Below are positions 6,508 to 14,416 of a stretch of DNA of 36,171 bases, one piece after another. Numbering within the stretch: position 1 is the first letter of the stretch; each line of letters starts with the position of its first letter. Origin of the DNA: JBKJZO01 sp046715235 (GTDB lineage Bacteria; Actinomycetota; Actinomycetes; BP-191); assembly GCA_046715235.1 (NCBI GenBank), contig JBKJZO010000095.1:1-36171 (forward strand), written 5' to 3'. Both the position numbers and the translations under genes were made by a program. The notes beneath the pieces were generated by a model. That model ran no database searches. It was given only the letters and a program-made list of their open reading frames with translations, and had not been told where the DNA came from.

Positions 6508-8067
6508 TCAGACGGCCTTGAGCTCGGGGTACGTCGACAGTGCGACTGAGACACGGTCGCGGCCGTTGCGCTTCGACACGTACAGCGCGTCGTCGGCTTC
6601 CTTGAGCAGCGATGTCGCGTCGGCGGCATGAGTCGGGTACGTCGCGGCGCCGACGCTCGCCGTCACCACGGGCGGCCCGGTGATCGAGGCTACGGCGGCG
6701 CGGCAGCGTTCGGCGACGACGCCCACTTCACGATGATCGGTGTCGGGCAGCAGCACGACGAACTCCTCGCCGCCGTACCGCGCGACGACGTCGCCAGGCC
6801 GGCAGGCGAGCGTCAGGGCGTGGGCCACCCGCTGCAGCGTCACGTCGCCCGCCTGGTGGCCGTGGGCGTCGTTGAGTGCTTTGAAGTGGTCGAGGTCGAC
6901 CATCACGATGCTGAGCGGGAGGCCGGAGCGGGTCGCTCGGGTGAAGGACCGCTCGTACAGGTCGTCGAAGGTACGGCGGTTGGCGATCTCGGTGAGGCCG
7001 TCCGTCGCGGCGAGCGCAAGCACCCGCTCGAGCAACCACGCGCTGGTCAGGGCGAGACCGGCCTGCGAGACGAACCGTTCGAGCATCGCGACCACGCGCC
7101 GCTCGGCCCGGCCGGTGCGGCCACGCCGGTACTCGGTGATGAACACGCCCAGCGGCGCGCCATCGGCGAACATCGGAGCGACGAAGGCGTTGCGCGCCCC
7201 GGGCATCACCGACGCCAGCCACGGGTTGGTCTTCGGGTCGACCGACGCGACTCGCAGGGTGCGGTGCTCGCGCATCGCCGCGCGTACCAGCTGGTCGCCG
7301 TCAGGGCCGACGTCTGTGGTCGCCTCGACCGTGCCACGCGACGCGATGGCGGACAGCTCGCCGGTCGCGGCCGCGACGACGACCGACCGGGCGAGTCCGA
7401 ACGCCTCCGTGACCGCCTCGATCAACGAGTCGGCGACGCCGTCAGGGGAGGTCGTCGTCTCCAGCCGCCAGGAGAAGGTCGCGAGCACCTCGAGGTCGTA
7501 GTTGCGGCGACGGAGTTCGCGCTCGTTGACCGACGCGAGGCTTGCGGTCGCGAGGGTTAGCACCCAGCACAGTCCGACGAACCACGCGATCTCCGACACG
7601 TCCTGCAACGCCGCCCGCGCGTGGATGACACCGGCCTTCTGAAGTTCGTAGGCGACGGTCAGCAGCAGTGTGTGCCAAACCGCGACTTTGACGCCGGTGC
7701 GGAATGACGCGACCAAAGCAATGGCCACCAGGTGCAGAACGACGAGCAGCCGCAGTGGTGACGCGAAACCCGCGCTTCCGTAGCTGACCGCGGCGAGGAA
7801 GGCACCGTCGACGAGGAGGCCGAGGCCGAACAGCACCACGGCCTTCCCGCGGCCGATCCGCGGCAGGTAGAGGGACGCGAAGGCCAGGACGAGGTAGAGG
7901 CTCGTAAGGATCGCGAGCGGCGCCGGGTCGAGACCGGGCGGGGCATTCAGCACCGGGGCGACGCCCGCGACGGTGGCGATGATCAGGCGCAGCACGAACA
8001 TGTAGCGCAGGCGGTCGGCGAACGGCACCAACTGCGCCGTCCCGCCGGGGCTGCTCGGAGATTGCAT
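6508..8067 (-). CDS. Membrane GAF-GGDEF diguanylate cyclase
   Basis: The product is 519 aa. About six hydrophobic helices fill residues 20-185, a GAF-like sensor follows (about 195-345), and a GGDEF domain occupies about 355-515. The active site is GGEEF (432-436), which is competent for making c-di-GMP from two GTP. The inhibitory I-site RPGD (423-426) lies five residues upstream, so product inhibition is expected. No EAL or HD-GYP domain is present. ATG 8067 lies 2 bases after the stop of the upstream TasA-like gene, so the two are co-translated. This couples c-di-GMP synthesis to a surface protein. Confidence 0.9.
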   Translation of the reverse strand: MQSPSSPGGTAQLVPFADRLRYMFVLRLIIATVAGVAPVLNAPPGLDPAPLAILTSLYLVLAFASLYLPRIGRGKAVVLFGLGLLVDGAFLAAVSYGSAGFASPLRLLVVLHLVAIALVASFRTGVKVAVWHTLLLTVAYELQKAGVIHARAALQDVSEIAWFVGLCWVLTLATASLASVNERELRRRNYDLEVLATFSWRLETTTSPDGVADSLIEAVTEAFGLARSVVVAAATGELSAIASRGTVEATTDVGPDGDQLVRAAMREHRTLRVASVDPKTNPWLASVMPGARNAFVAPMFADGAPLGVFITEYRRGRTGRAERRVVAMLERFVSQAGLALTSAWLLERVLALAATDGLTEIANRRTFDDLYERSFTRATRSGLPLSIVMVDLDHFKALNDAHGHQAGDVTLQRVAHALTLACRPGDVVARYGGEEFVVLLPDTDHREVGVVAERCRAAVASITGPPVVTASVGAATYPTHAADATSLLKEADDALYVSKRNGRDRVSVALSTYPELKAV

Positions 8068-8069
8068 CG

Positions 8070-9158
8070 TCAGGCCTCGATCTCGGTCGGGATGTAGTCG
8101 AAAGGCAAGTCGTCGGCGTACGCCGGAGCTAGCGCGAGTTTGGGATCGCGCCGGTCGATCTCGTGCTGGACGATCAGGAACAGCAGAGCCACACCCAGCA
8201 GACCCAGCGGGAGACGGGCGCCCTTGATGACGGCGGGCGCGGCGCGCTCGACGAACTGGGCGACGTCGTCCAGTCCCTTGGAGATTGCCGCACCCAGGCT
8301 GATGCTCTTGGCGGGCTCGGCCGGTTTCGCGCCGGGACGGGCCGGTGCCGGGCTTACCCCGTCTTGTGACGGCCTGAGACCTGGCAGCGCCGGCCGCGAC
8401 CCCTCAGCGGGGCCTGGCAGGGTCAGTTCGGCATCGGGCTTGCGAGGCTTCGAGCCGGTGCCAGCGGCGGCGGGCGCGGGCGCGGGCGCGGGTGTGGGGG
8501 TTGCGACTTCGGCAGAGGGTTCGACGCTGGGTGCCGCAACGTCGGTCGGCGCGGAGCCCGAACCGATGACCGGCACCGTCGCGCTGGGCGGGGCGACGCG
8601 GACGATCGGTTTCCTCAGCACCGTCTCGCCGTCCAGGGCGTACCAGCCGAACGCCAACTCGGTCTCTTTGCCCTGCGCCCCGTTCTCGTCGCGCAACGTG
8701 ATGGTGACGCGCACGGTGACGGTGCCGGACGTGCTCGAACTGCTGTTGAGCGGCAAGCCGCTCGCCGGGTCGGGGTATTCGCTGGCAAAGCCGGCAAGCG
8801 TGCCGAAGTAGACGTCGTCGCCAGAGAATGCCGCGCAGTCGCCGTAGCCACCACCGACGCCGGCACTGACCTGCAGATCGAGGTACTCGCCGAGGTCGCC
8901 GGTGGCCGCCGGCGCAGCCATGCGCAATGACGTCGCGCCGGGCGCGGAGTAACTGACGGCCACGCAGGTCGTGAGTGTGGTGCCGGGGGTGAGGTTCGTG
9001 GCGTTGAACAACGCGCCGGTCGCGTCAGTCCAAACGCTCACCGGATTGGGTTCTTGCGCGTACGCCGGGCCCGCGGCGGGAAGCGCCAACGCGCACAGCA
9101 CAGCTACGCCCACGGCCGCAGCCGCGCGCGCCACCCGCGAAATTCGTCGCCCCGGCAC
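8070..9158 (-). CDS. Membrane-anchored TasA-like surface protein
   Basis: The product is 362 aa from the GTG at 9158, with GGGAAGGG just upstream. The signal peptide ends at AYAQ (about 34-35). A beta-rich domain (35-185) shares its layout with the 2276 product: TCVAVSYSAPG, GEYLDL, a Cys in GDCAAF, YFGTLAGF and a final TVRVTITLRDENG strand. Then come a Pro/Ala-rich linker (about 200-285), an amphipathic segment, a membrane helix (RLPLGLLGVALLFLIV, about 315-332) and a cytoplasmic tail. It would display the domain outside the membrane. It forms an operon with the diguanylate cyclase. The exact function is not known. Confidence 0.72.
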   Translation of the reverse strand: MPGRRISRVARAAAAVGVAVLCALALPAAGPAYAQEPNPVSVWTDATGALFNATNLTPGTTLTTCVAVSYSAPGATSLRMAAPAATGDLGEYLDLQVSAGVGGGYGDCAAFSGDDVYFGTLAGFASEYPDPASGLPLNSSSSTSGTVTVRVTITLRDENGAQGKETELAFGWYALDGETVLRKPIVRVAPPSATVPVIGSGSAPTDVAAPSVEPSAEVATPTPAPAPAPAAAGTGSKPRKPDAELTLPGPAEGSRPALPGLRPSQDGVSPAPARPGAKPAEPAKSISLGAAISKGLDDVAQFVERAAPAVIKGARLPLGLLGVALLFLIVQHEIDRRDPKLALAPAYADDLPFDYIPTEIEA

Positions 9159-9210
9159 GTGACCCTTCCCCAGTTCCCCGTATTTGTCTCGGCACCTGAA
9201 GTCGCGGTCT

Positions 9211-9254
9211 GGATCATTCGGGTGTGGTCAGAAAGGATCATTTGAGCGTGATCC
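9211..9254. promoter_or_regulatory. GGATCATT direct repeats in a divergent control region
   Basis: GGATCATT occurs at 9211-9218 and 9235-9242, and an inverted TGATCC at 9249-9254. These lie in the 140-bp gap between the leftward TasA-like/GGDEF operon and the rightward CmtR-like operon. A perfect 12-bp palindrome, CATCGGCCGATG (9290-9301), overlaps the sensor's start codon. Either could be an operator, and which protein binds is unknown. Confidence 0.35.
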
Positions 9255-9298
9255 GAGCCGGGTTTGCGCTCCTCAGCCTTCAGTGAAAGCATCGGCCG

Positions 9299-9640
9299 AT
9301 GCCGATGATATCGGAAACGACCGACCTGACTGCCGCCGTCTGTCTGTTCCGTAGCCTCGCGGACCCCGCGCGGCTAGCGATTGTCCGTCACCTCGCCCTC
9401 GGCGAGCACCGAGTCGTGGACCTGACAGCGCACGTCGGCTTGGCGCAGTCCACCGTCTCCGGGCACCTGTCGTGCCTGCGCGACTGCGGCTTGGTGACCG
9501 CACGAGCTGAAGGCCGAGCATCTCTGTACTCGCTGGCCCATCCAGAACTACTGGACTTGCTCGCCGCCGCCGAACGGCTGCTCGACGCGAGCGGCAATGC
9601 GGTAGCGCTGTGCCCGACGTACGGAATCGAGGTGGGATGA
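9299..9640 (+). CDS. CmtR-like ArsR-family metal sensor
   Basis: The product is 113 aa. It has a winged-helix ArsR/SmtB fold (ADPARLAIVRHL, then AQSTVSGHLSCLRDCGLV). Cys59 and Cys63 in the recognition helix (LSCLRDC) and Cys105 near the C-terminus (ALCPTYG) match the Cd/Pb-binding Cys57/Cys61/Cys102 of Mycobacterium tuberculosis CmtR. Metal binding should release it from the promoter and induce the transporter whose start it overlaps (ATGA at 9637). There is no clear Shine-Dalgarno, so the ATG at 9299 or 9305 may be used on a near-leaderless transcript. Confidence 0.82.
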   Translation: MPMISETTDLTAAVCLFRSLADPARLAIVRHLALGEHRVVDLTAHVGLAQSTVSGHLSCLRDCGLVTARAEGRASLYSLAHPELLDLLAAAERLLDASGNAVALCPTYGIEVG

Positions 9641-10290
9641 GCGTCGCCCACGACCACGCCTCGCTCGCGGGCGCCGTCAGCTCCGCGGACCGCGCCCGGC
9701 TCGGCCGCCGAGCTCAGCTCCTCGCGAGCGCCTCCGTGACGTACAACGAGGTCGAAGCCGTCATCGCCCTAGCGGCCGGACTCGTTGCCGGCTCGGTCGC
9801 TCTGGTCGGGTTCGGATTGGACTCGTTCATTGAGGTGTCCAGTGGCCTGATCATCCTGTGGCAGTTCCGGCACCGGCTACCGGAAAGCAGAGAGCAGCGA
9901 GCGCTCCGTTTCATCGCCGTGTCGTTCTTCGCCCTCGCTGCCTACGTCGCTGTCGAATCAGTCCGAGCGCTCCTGGCGGGCAACGAACCGGACACATCGC
10001 CCGTCGGCATCGCGCTGGCCGTCGCGTCGCTGCTGGTAATGCCGTTCTTGTCCTGGGCACAGCGGCGAACCGGCAAAGCGCTGCACTCCAACTCGGTCGT
10101 CGCCGACAGCACCCAGACATTGCTGTGCACTTACATGAGCGGGGTCCTGCTCAGCGGACTCGCCCTCAACACGACACTCGGCTGGTGGTGGGCAGACCCC
10201 CTTGCGGGCCTGGTCATCGCCGCGATCGCTGCTAGAGAAGGCCTCGAGGCGTGGCGCGGCGAAGGATGCTGCGCGCCGGACGCGATGTGA
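9637..10290 (+). CDS. Cation transporter of the CDF superfamily
   Basis: The product is 217 aa with five or six predicted helices. Motifs seen are TYNEVEAVIALAAGLVAGS, FGLDSFIEVSSG and SVVADSTQTLLC, whose acidic and polar residues in helices 2 and 5 are the usual CDF metal site. There is no long C-terminal cytoplasmic domain. The end instead carries GEGCCAPDAM, a Cys pair that could bind thiophilic metal. An N-terminal HDH adds possible ligands. Co-translation with a CmtR-like sensor suggests export of cadmium, lead or zinc. The exact ion is inferred from the sensor, not from the transporter. Confidence 0.8.
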   Translation: MSVAHDHASLAGAVSSADRARLGRRAQLLASASVTYNEVEAVIALAAGLVAGSVALVGFGLDSFIEVSSGLIILWQFRHRLPESREQRALRFIAVSFFALAAYVAVESVRALLAGNEPDTSPVGIALAVASLLVMPFLSWAQRRTGKALHSNSVVADSTQTLLCTYMSGVLLSGLALNTTLGWWWADPLAGLVIAAIAAREGLEAWRGEGCCAPDAM

Positions 10291-10333
10291 GCTTGCCGCT
10301 CGTTCTTGCTCAATGGGAGCAGAATGCGTCGGC

Positions 10334-11641
10334 ATGGGCCTGCGCCACTCTCACGACAGCCCGCGCGCGCCTGCCGCGATCCGCCGGGCGCTGTTCCTCG
10401 CACTCCTGCCTTTCGCGATCGCGACAGTGGTGGGACTGGTGGCGTTGTGGCCCGGGGACGCGCCGCGACCGACCAACGCAGACCTCGGATTCGCGCGGCA
10501 CCTGGTGCGCGGCACGGTGACCGACGTGGTCGAAAAGCCCTGCAACACCGGGCAACTCGACGACTTGGCCGTCGACTCCTCCGAGGCGCCGAGTGCGGCC
10601 ACCGACCGCTGTGCGACCGCGACAATCAGGCTGACGAGCGGGGAGCCGAAGGGTCAGCTCATCCACCTGGACATCTCGATCGGCCCGAGCAGTCTTGAGG
10701 TCCAGCGTGGCTCGAAGCTGGTGCTCAACTACGAGCCGAGCATCCCGGGCGACGCCGCCTACCAGATCGCCGACCACCAACGGGGCGCCCCCTTGGTCGC
10801 TCTGGGTGCGTTGTTCGCAGTCGCTGTCGTGCTGCTCGGACGCAAGCGCGGCGTCGCGGCGCTCGTCGGCCTGGCCGTCACGTTCCTCGTCCTCGTGCGG
10901 TTCGTCCTGCCGGCGTTGTTGGCGGGCGAGAGTCCGGTGCAGGTCGCCCTGGTCGGCGCCGCGTTCATCATGTTCGTCTCGCTCTACATCACCCACGGCT
11001 TCAACGTCCGCACGAGCGTCGCCGTACTGGGAACGCTGACGAGCCTGCTGCTGACCGGCTTGCTGGCTGCCGCTTTCACGGAGGCGTCGTCGTTCTCCGG
11101 CCTGGTGTCCGAGGAAGCGAGCTTCCTAAGCGCCACGCAGACCCAGCTGGATCTGCGCGGGCTCTTCCTCGCCGGCGTCGTGATCGGCTCGCTCGGCGTA
11201 CTCGACGACGTGACCGTCACCCAGGCGGCGGCGGTCTGGGAACTGCGCGCGGCCAACCTCGAGTACGGCTTGCGCGAGCTCTATCGCGCCGGCGTCCGCA
11301 TCGGGCGCGACCACATCGCGTCGACCGTCAACACACTCGTGCTCGCGTATGCCGGCGCCTCGTTGCCGCTGCTGATCCTGTTCACCATCTCCGGCAGGGG
11401 TGTCGGCGACACCCTTGTCAGCGAGGTCGTCGCGACGGAAGTCGTCCGGTCGCTCGTCGGTGGCATCGGGCTGGTCGCGGCCGTGCCGGTGACCACCGCG
11501 GCCGCCGCGTTCGTCGCGGTCCGAGCCGGCGCGGCCGGTCGTCACACCGGTCGCGGCGTCCTCAAGACGCGCGAGGACGACGAGCATGCCGAGACGGTCG
11601 AGTGGTGGTCCCGGCTGCGGTCAGACGACACCGACGAGTGA
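10334..11641 (+). CDS. YibE/F-like membrane protein
   Basis: The product is 435 aa from ATG 10334, which follows GGGAG at 10317-10321; ATG 10313 is the alternative. One N-terminal helix is followed by an extracytoplasmic beta domain (about 40-145, including ARHLVRGTVTDV), then at least six helices in the YibE/F pattern. That pattern includes GGAPLVALGALFAVAV-like, TVLDDVTVTQ and HIASTVNTLVLAYAGASLPLLILF-like segments, the last conserved in the family. YibE/F proteins are described only by family and the substrate is unknown. It lies 43 bp after the CDF gene and is probably in the same metal-responsive transcript. Confidence 0.8.
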   Translation: MGLRHSHDSPRAPAAIRRALFLALLPFAIATVVGLVALWPGDAPRPTNADLGFARHLVRGTVTDVVEKPCNTGQLDDLAVDSSEAPSAATDRCATATIRLTSGEPKGQLIHLDISIGPSSLEVQRGSKLVLNYEPSIPGDAAYQIADHQRGAPLVALGALFAVAVVLLGRKRGVAALVGLAVTFLVLVRFVLPALLAGESPVQVALVGAAFIMFVSLYITHGFNVRTSVAVLGTLTSLLLTGLLAAAFTEASSFSGLVSEEASFLSATQTQLDLRGLFLAGVVIGSLGVLDDVTVTQAAAVWELRAANLEYGLRELYRAGVRIGRDHIASTVNTLVLAYAGASLPLLILFTISGRGVGDTLVSEVVATEVVRSLVGGIGLVAAVPVTTAAAAFVAVRAGAAGRHTGRGVLKTREDDEHAETVEWWSRLRSDDTDE

Positions 11642-11735
11642 CACCTGCGCTGGCTTAGGCCTCTGGCGCGGTCGCTCCAGTACAGTCGGGCGGTCGGCGT
11701 ACGGGCGCCGGCGACGCCGCGAGCCGGGGGGTCCG

Positions 11736-12656
11736 ATGTCGGTCATCGAAGTGACCGGATTGCGCAAGACGTACAAACGGTTTCGCCGGCCACCGCAGAA
11801 GGCGGTCAACGGGCTAGACCTGACGGTCGACGAGGGCGGGGTCTACGGGTTCCTCGGACCCAACGGATCGGGCAAGACGACGACGATCCGCCTGCTGCTC
11901 GGATTGGTGTCCTCGGACGGCGGCGACATGCGGCTGCTCGGCGAGCCCGTGCCGCAAGGCCTGCCCCGGACGATCGAGCAGGTCGGTGCTCTGGTCGAGT
12001 CGCCCGTGTTCTTCCCCGCATTCTCCGGACGGCGCAACCTGCAACTGCTCGCCGGCGTCGCGGGCCTGCCCAAGAGCCGGGTCGAGGAAGTGCTCGACAT
12101 CGTCGACCTGCGCGAGCGCGGCCGTGACCGCGTCAAGGGCTACTCGCTCGGCATGCGCCAGCGCCTCGGCATCGCGGCCGCGCTGCTCAAGGAGCCCAAG
12201 TTGCTGATCCTCGACGAGCCGAGCAACGGCCTCGACCCGGCCGGCATCCGCGAGGTCCGCGAGCTCTTGCGCCGGCTCGGCACCAGCGGCACCACCGTCT
12301 TCGTCTCGTCGCATCTGCTGGCCGAAGTCGAGCAGGTCTGCGACCGAGTGGCGATCGTGAATCGCGGGGAGCTGGTCACGGCCGGGACGGTCAAGGAGAT
12401 CGTCAACAACACCAAGAGTGCAACCGCTGATGTGCGGGTGCGTGTTGCCGACCTGCCCGCAGCGGACGCCGTACTGCGTGCGGCGGGTTGGAACGTGACT
12501 CCGGCCGGTGACCATTTCGTCGTCGCCGGCGTCGACGACCCGGCGCGCATCAGTTATGCGCTCGCCGGCGCGGGCCACTACGTCAGCGAGCTGACGACGC
12601 TGGCCGCTGACCTCGAGTCGGTCTTCCTCACGCTGACCGAAGGAGCAAAGCCGTGA
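11736..12656 (+). CDS. ABC transporter ATP-binding protein
   Basis: The product is 306 aa. Walker A GPNGSGKTT is at 41-49, signature SLGMRQ at 137-142, Walker B LLILDE at 156-161, and the switch His is in SSHLL. The C-terminal region of about 90 residues is typical of DrrA/CcmA-like exporter ATPases. ATG 11736 is chosen because the conserved MSVIEVTGLRKTY start follows; the open frame further upstream is shadow. It overlaps the permease gene by GTGA, so the pair forms a type ABC-2 exporter. The substrate (antibiotic, lipid or other) cannot be read from sequence. Confidence 0.88.
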   Translation: MSVIEVTGLRKTYKRFRRPPQKAVNGLDLTVDEGGVYGFLGPNGSGKTTTIRLLLGLVSSDGGDMRLLGEPVPQGLPRTIEQVGALVESPVFFPAFSGRRNLQLLAGVAGLPKSRVEEVLDIVDLRERGRDRVKGYSLGMRQRLGIAAALLKEPKLLILDEPSNGLDPAGIREVRELLRRLGTSGTTVFVSSHLLAEVEQVCDRVAIVNRGELVTAGTVKEIVNNTKSATADVRVRVADLPAADAVLRAAGWNVTPAGDHFVVAGVDDPARISYALAGAGHYVSELTTLAADLESVFLTLTEGAKP

Positions 12657-13615
12657 TCCGCCTCGTCCGAGTCGAGGTGCTGCGGTTGTTCTCGCGACGG
12701 CTGTTGAAGCTGGCGGTGGCCGGCGTGCTGGCGCTGGTCGCGGTGATCGTCGTCATCGATGCGATCAATCACACCAAGGACTCGTCGGCCGAGTTCGCGC
12801 AGTTCAAGGCCGAACGGCTGGCGCAGTACGACAAGTTCCGGGCCGAAAACCCGCCGCCACCGGGCCAGGAGTTTCACCCTTCCCGCGAAGAGGTCGCCCA
12901 GAGTCCTGCGAGCTTCTGCTTCGGCGGATCGACGCCACAGTCCGAGGATCCGTGCTCTCGGCGGCCACCGAAGGAGCCGTACGTCGTCCGCGAGAAGCTT
13001 GTCGACTTCGGCAAGGCGGTCGCCGTCATCTGCGCGTTCGCGGCGTTCCTGATCGGTGCCAGCGCTGCGGGAGCCGAATGGTCGGCCGGCACGATGCAGT
13101 CGTTGCTCTATTGGGAACCGCGTCGGGTCCGCGTCGTGCTGGCGAAGGTCATCGGTCTGCTGGCGGTCGTCGCGATGCTGGTCGTGCTGGCCGAAAGCCT
13201 GTTCACCCTGCTCGCATTCGCCGCCGGCCAGACCCGGGGTACGACCGCCGGCGTCACCGGCGGCGTCTGGTCAGGTCACCTTTTGCTCGTCGGCCGAGCG
13301 GTGCTGTTCGCCGGATTCGCCGCCGTGCTCGGGTTCTCGGTGGCGTTCGCGACGCGGGTCACGGCCGCGGCGGTCGGCATCGCGTTCATCTACTTCGCGA
13401 TCCTCGAGCAACTCCTCGTCGTCTGGAAAATCTGGTTGGGCAAGTACACGATCGGTCCGCTCCTCGGCAGCTGGCTCAACAATGGGTTGCAGACCGAGAT
13501 GGACGGCAAGGTGCTGACCCTCACCGGGCAACGCGCGGGGATCACCTTGGCGATCTATGCGCTCGTCATGCTCACGGCGGCGACGGTGTGGTTCAGGCAG
13601 CGGGACGTGACCTGA
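12653..13615 (+). CDS. ABC-2 type transporter permease
   Basis: The product is 320 aa from the GTG at 12653. About six helices are predicted. The first (about 15-35) is followed by a hydrophilic, outward region of about 80 residues containing two Cys (SFCFGG and EDPCSRR), then helices near 120-140, 165-190, 210-235, 240-260 and 295-312. A GAEWSAGTMQSLLYWEPRR segment between helices 2 and 3 is characteristic of ABC-2 permeases. It partners with the ATPase just upstream. Confidence 0.82.
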   Translation: MIRLVRVEVLRLFSRRLLKLAVAGVLALVAVIVVIDAINHTKDSSAEFAQFKAERLAQYDKFRAENPPPPGQEFHPSREEVAQSPASFCFGGSTPQSEDPCSRRPPKEPYVVREKLVDFGKAVAVICAFAAFLIGASAAGAEWSAGTMQSLLYWEPRRVRVVLAKVIGLLAVVAMLVVLAESLFTLLAFAAGQTRGTTAGVTGGVWSGHLLLVGRAVLFAGFAAVLGFSVAFATRVTAAAVGIAFIYFAILEQLLVVWKIWLGKYTIGPLLGSWLNNGLQTEMDGKVLTLTGQRAGITLAIYALVMLTAATVWFRQRDVT

Positions 13616-14406
13616 GCGTCGGCGTACCGCCTGGCAGCGATCATCCGGCGGAGGTCGCGACCGCTCAGACGCCGGTCGCGTACGACGCCAGCCAGGTCCG
13701 CGCGCTGGCGACTGCGAGCGCCGATGCAGCCGGGCTCGACGCTTGCGTCTCGGTGTGTCGCGCGTGTCCGAGGCTGGTTGCGTGGCGCGAGACTGTCGCG
13801 GCGGAGCGCCGCGCCGCGTACCGCCACGAGACGTATTGGGGTCGGCCGGTCCCCTCCTGGGGCCCGCCCGACGCGCGCGTCCTGCTCGTCGGTCTCGCCC
13901 CAGCGGCGCACGGCGGCAACCGGACCGGCCGGATCTTCACGGGCGACCGGTCGGGCGAATGGCTCTTCGCGTCGCTGCATCGAGCCGGCCTCGCGTCGCA
14001 ACCCACCTCGACTCACGCCGGCGACGGACTGCACCTCATCAGCACCCGAGTGGTCGCCGCCGTCCACTGTGCGCCGCCGGCCAACAAGCCCACCCCGCAG
14101 GAGCGCGACACCTGCCGGCCGTGGCTGCAACGCGACCTCGAGCTCCTCGCCCCGACGCTGCGCGCGATCGTCGTACTCGGAGCGTTCGCATGGCAGGCGT
14201 TGTGGCCGGCGCTCGCCGCTGCGGGATTCGACGTGCCGGGGCGGCGGCCGGTGTTCGGTCACGGCGTCGAGGTGGCCATCGGCCAGACGACGATCATCGG
14301 GTGCTACCACCCCAGCCAGCAGAACACCTTCACCGGCAAACTCACCACCGTGATGACCGACACGGTCATGGGCCGCGCCGCACAGCTCGCGAAGATCAGT
14401 CGATAG
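13588..14406 (+). CDS. Family 5 uracil-DNA glycosylase (UdgB)
   Basis: The product is 272 aa. GLAPAAHGGNRTGR and IFTGDRSGEWLF are the family 5 signature, and GCYHPSQQNTFTGK is the C-terminal active-site motif. Cysteines at 57 and 60 (CRACPRL), with two more in the central region (HCAPP and RDTCRPW), fit the 4Fe-4S cluster of these enzymes. It removes uracil, and in this family also hypoxanthine or thymine opposite G, from DNA. The only canonical start in frame before the cluster is the GTG at 13588, inside the permease gene. A non-standard start near 13609 is possible. Confidence 0.85.
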   Translation: MVQAAGRDLSVGVPPGSDHPAEVATAQTPVAYDASQVRALATASADAAGLDACVSVCRACPRLVAWRETVAAERRAAYRHETYWGRPVPSWGPPDARVLLVGLAPAAHGGNRTGRIFTGDRSGEWLFASLHRAGLASQPTSTHAGDGLHLISTRVVAAVHCAPPANKPTPQERDTCRPWLQRDLELLAPTLRAIVVLGAFAWQALWPALAAAGFDVPGRRPVFGHGVEVAIGQTTIIGCYHPSQQNTFTGKLTTVMTDTVMGRAAQLAKISR

Positions 14407-14416
14407 GGTCTCGTTC

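Noticed and set aside
11641..11735. Promoter before the ABC exporter (TACAGT near 11681)
   Set aside because: No -35 element at an acceptable distance; too weak to call.
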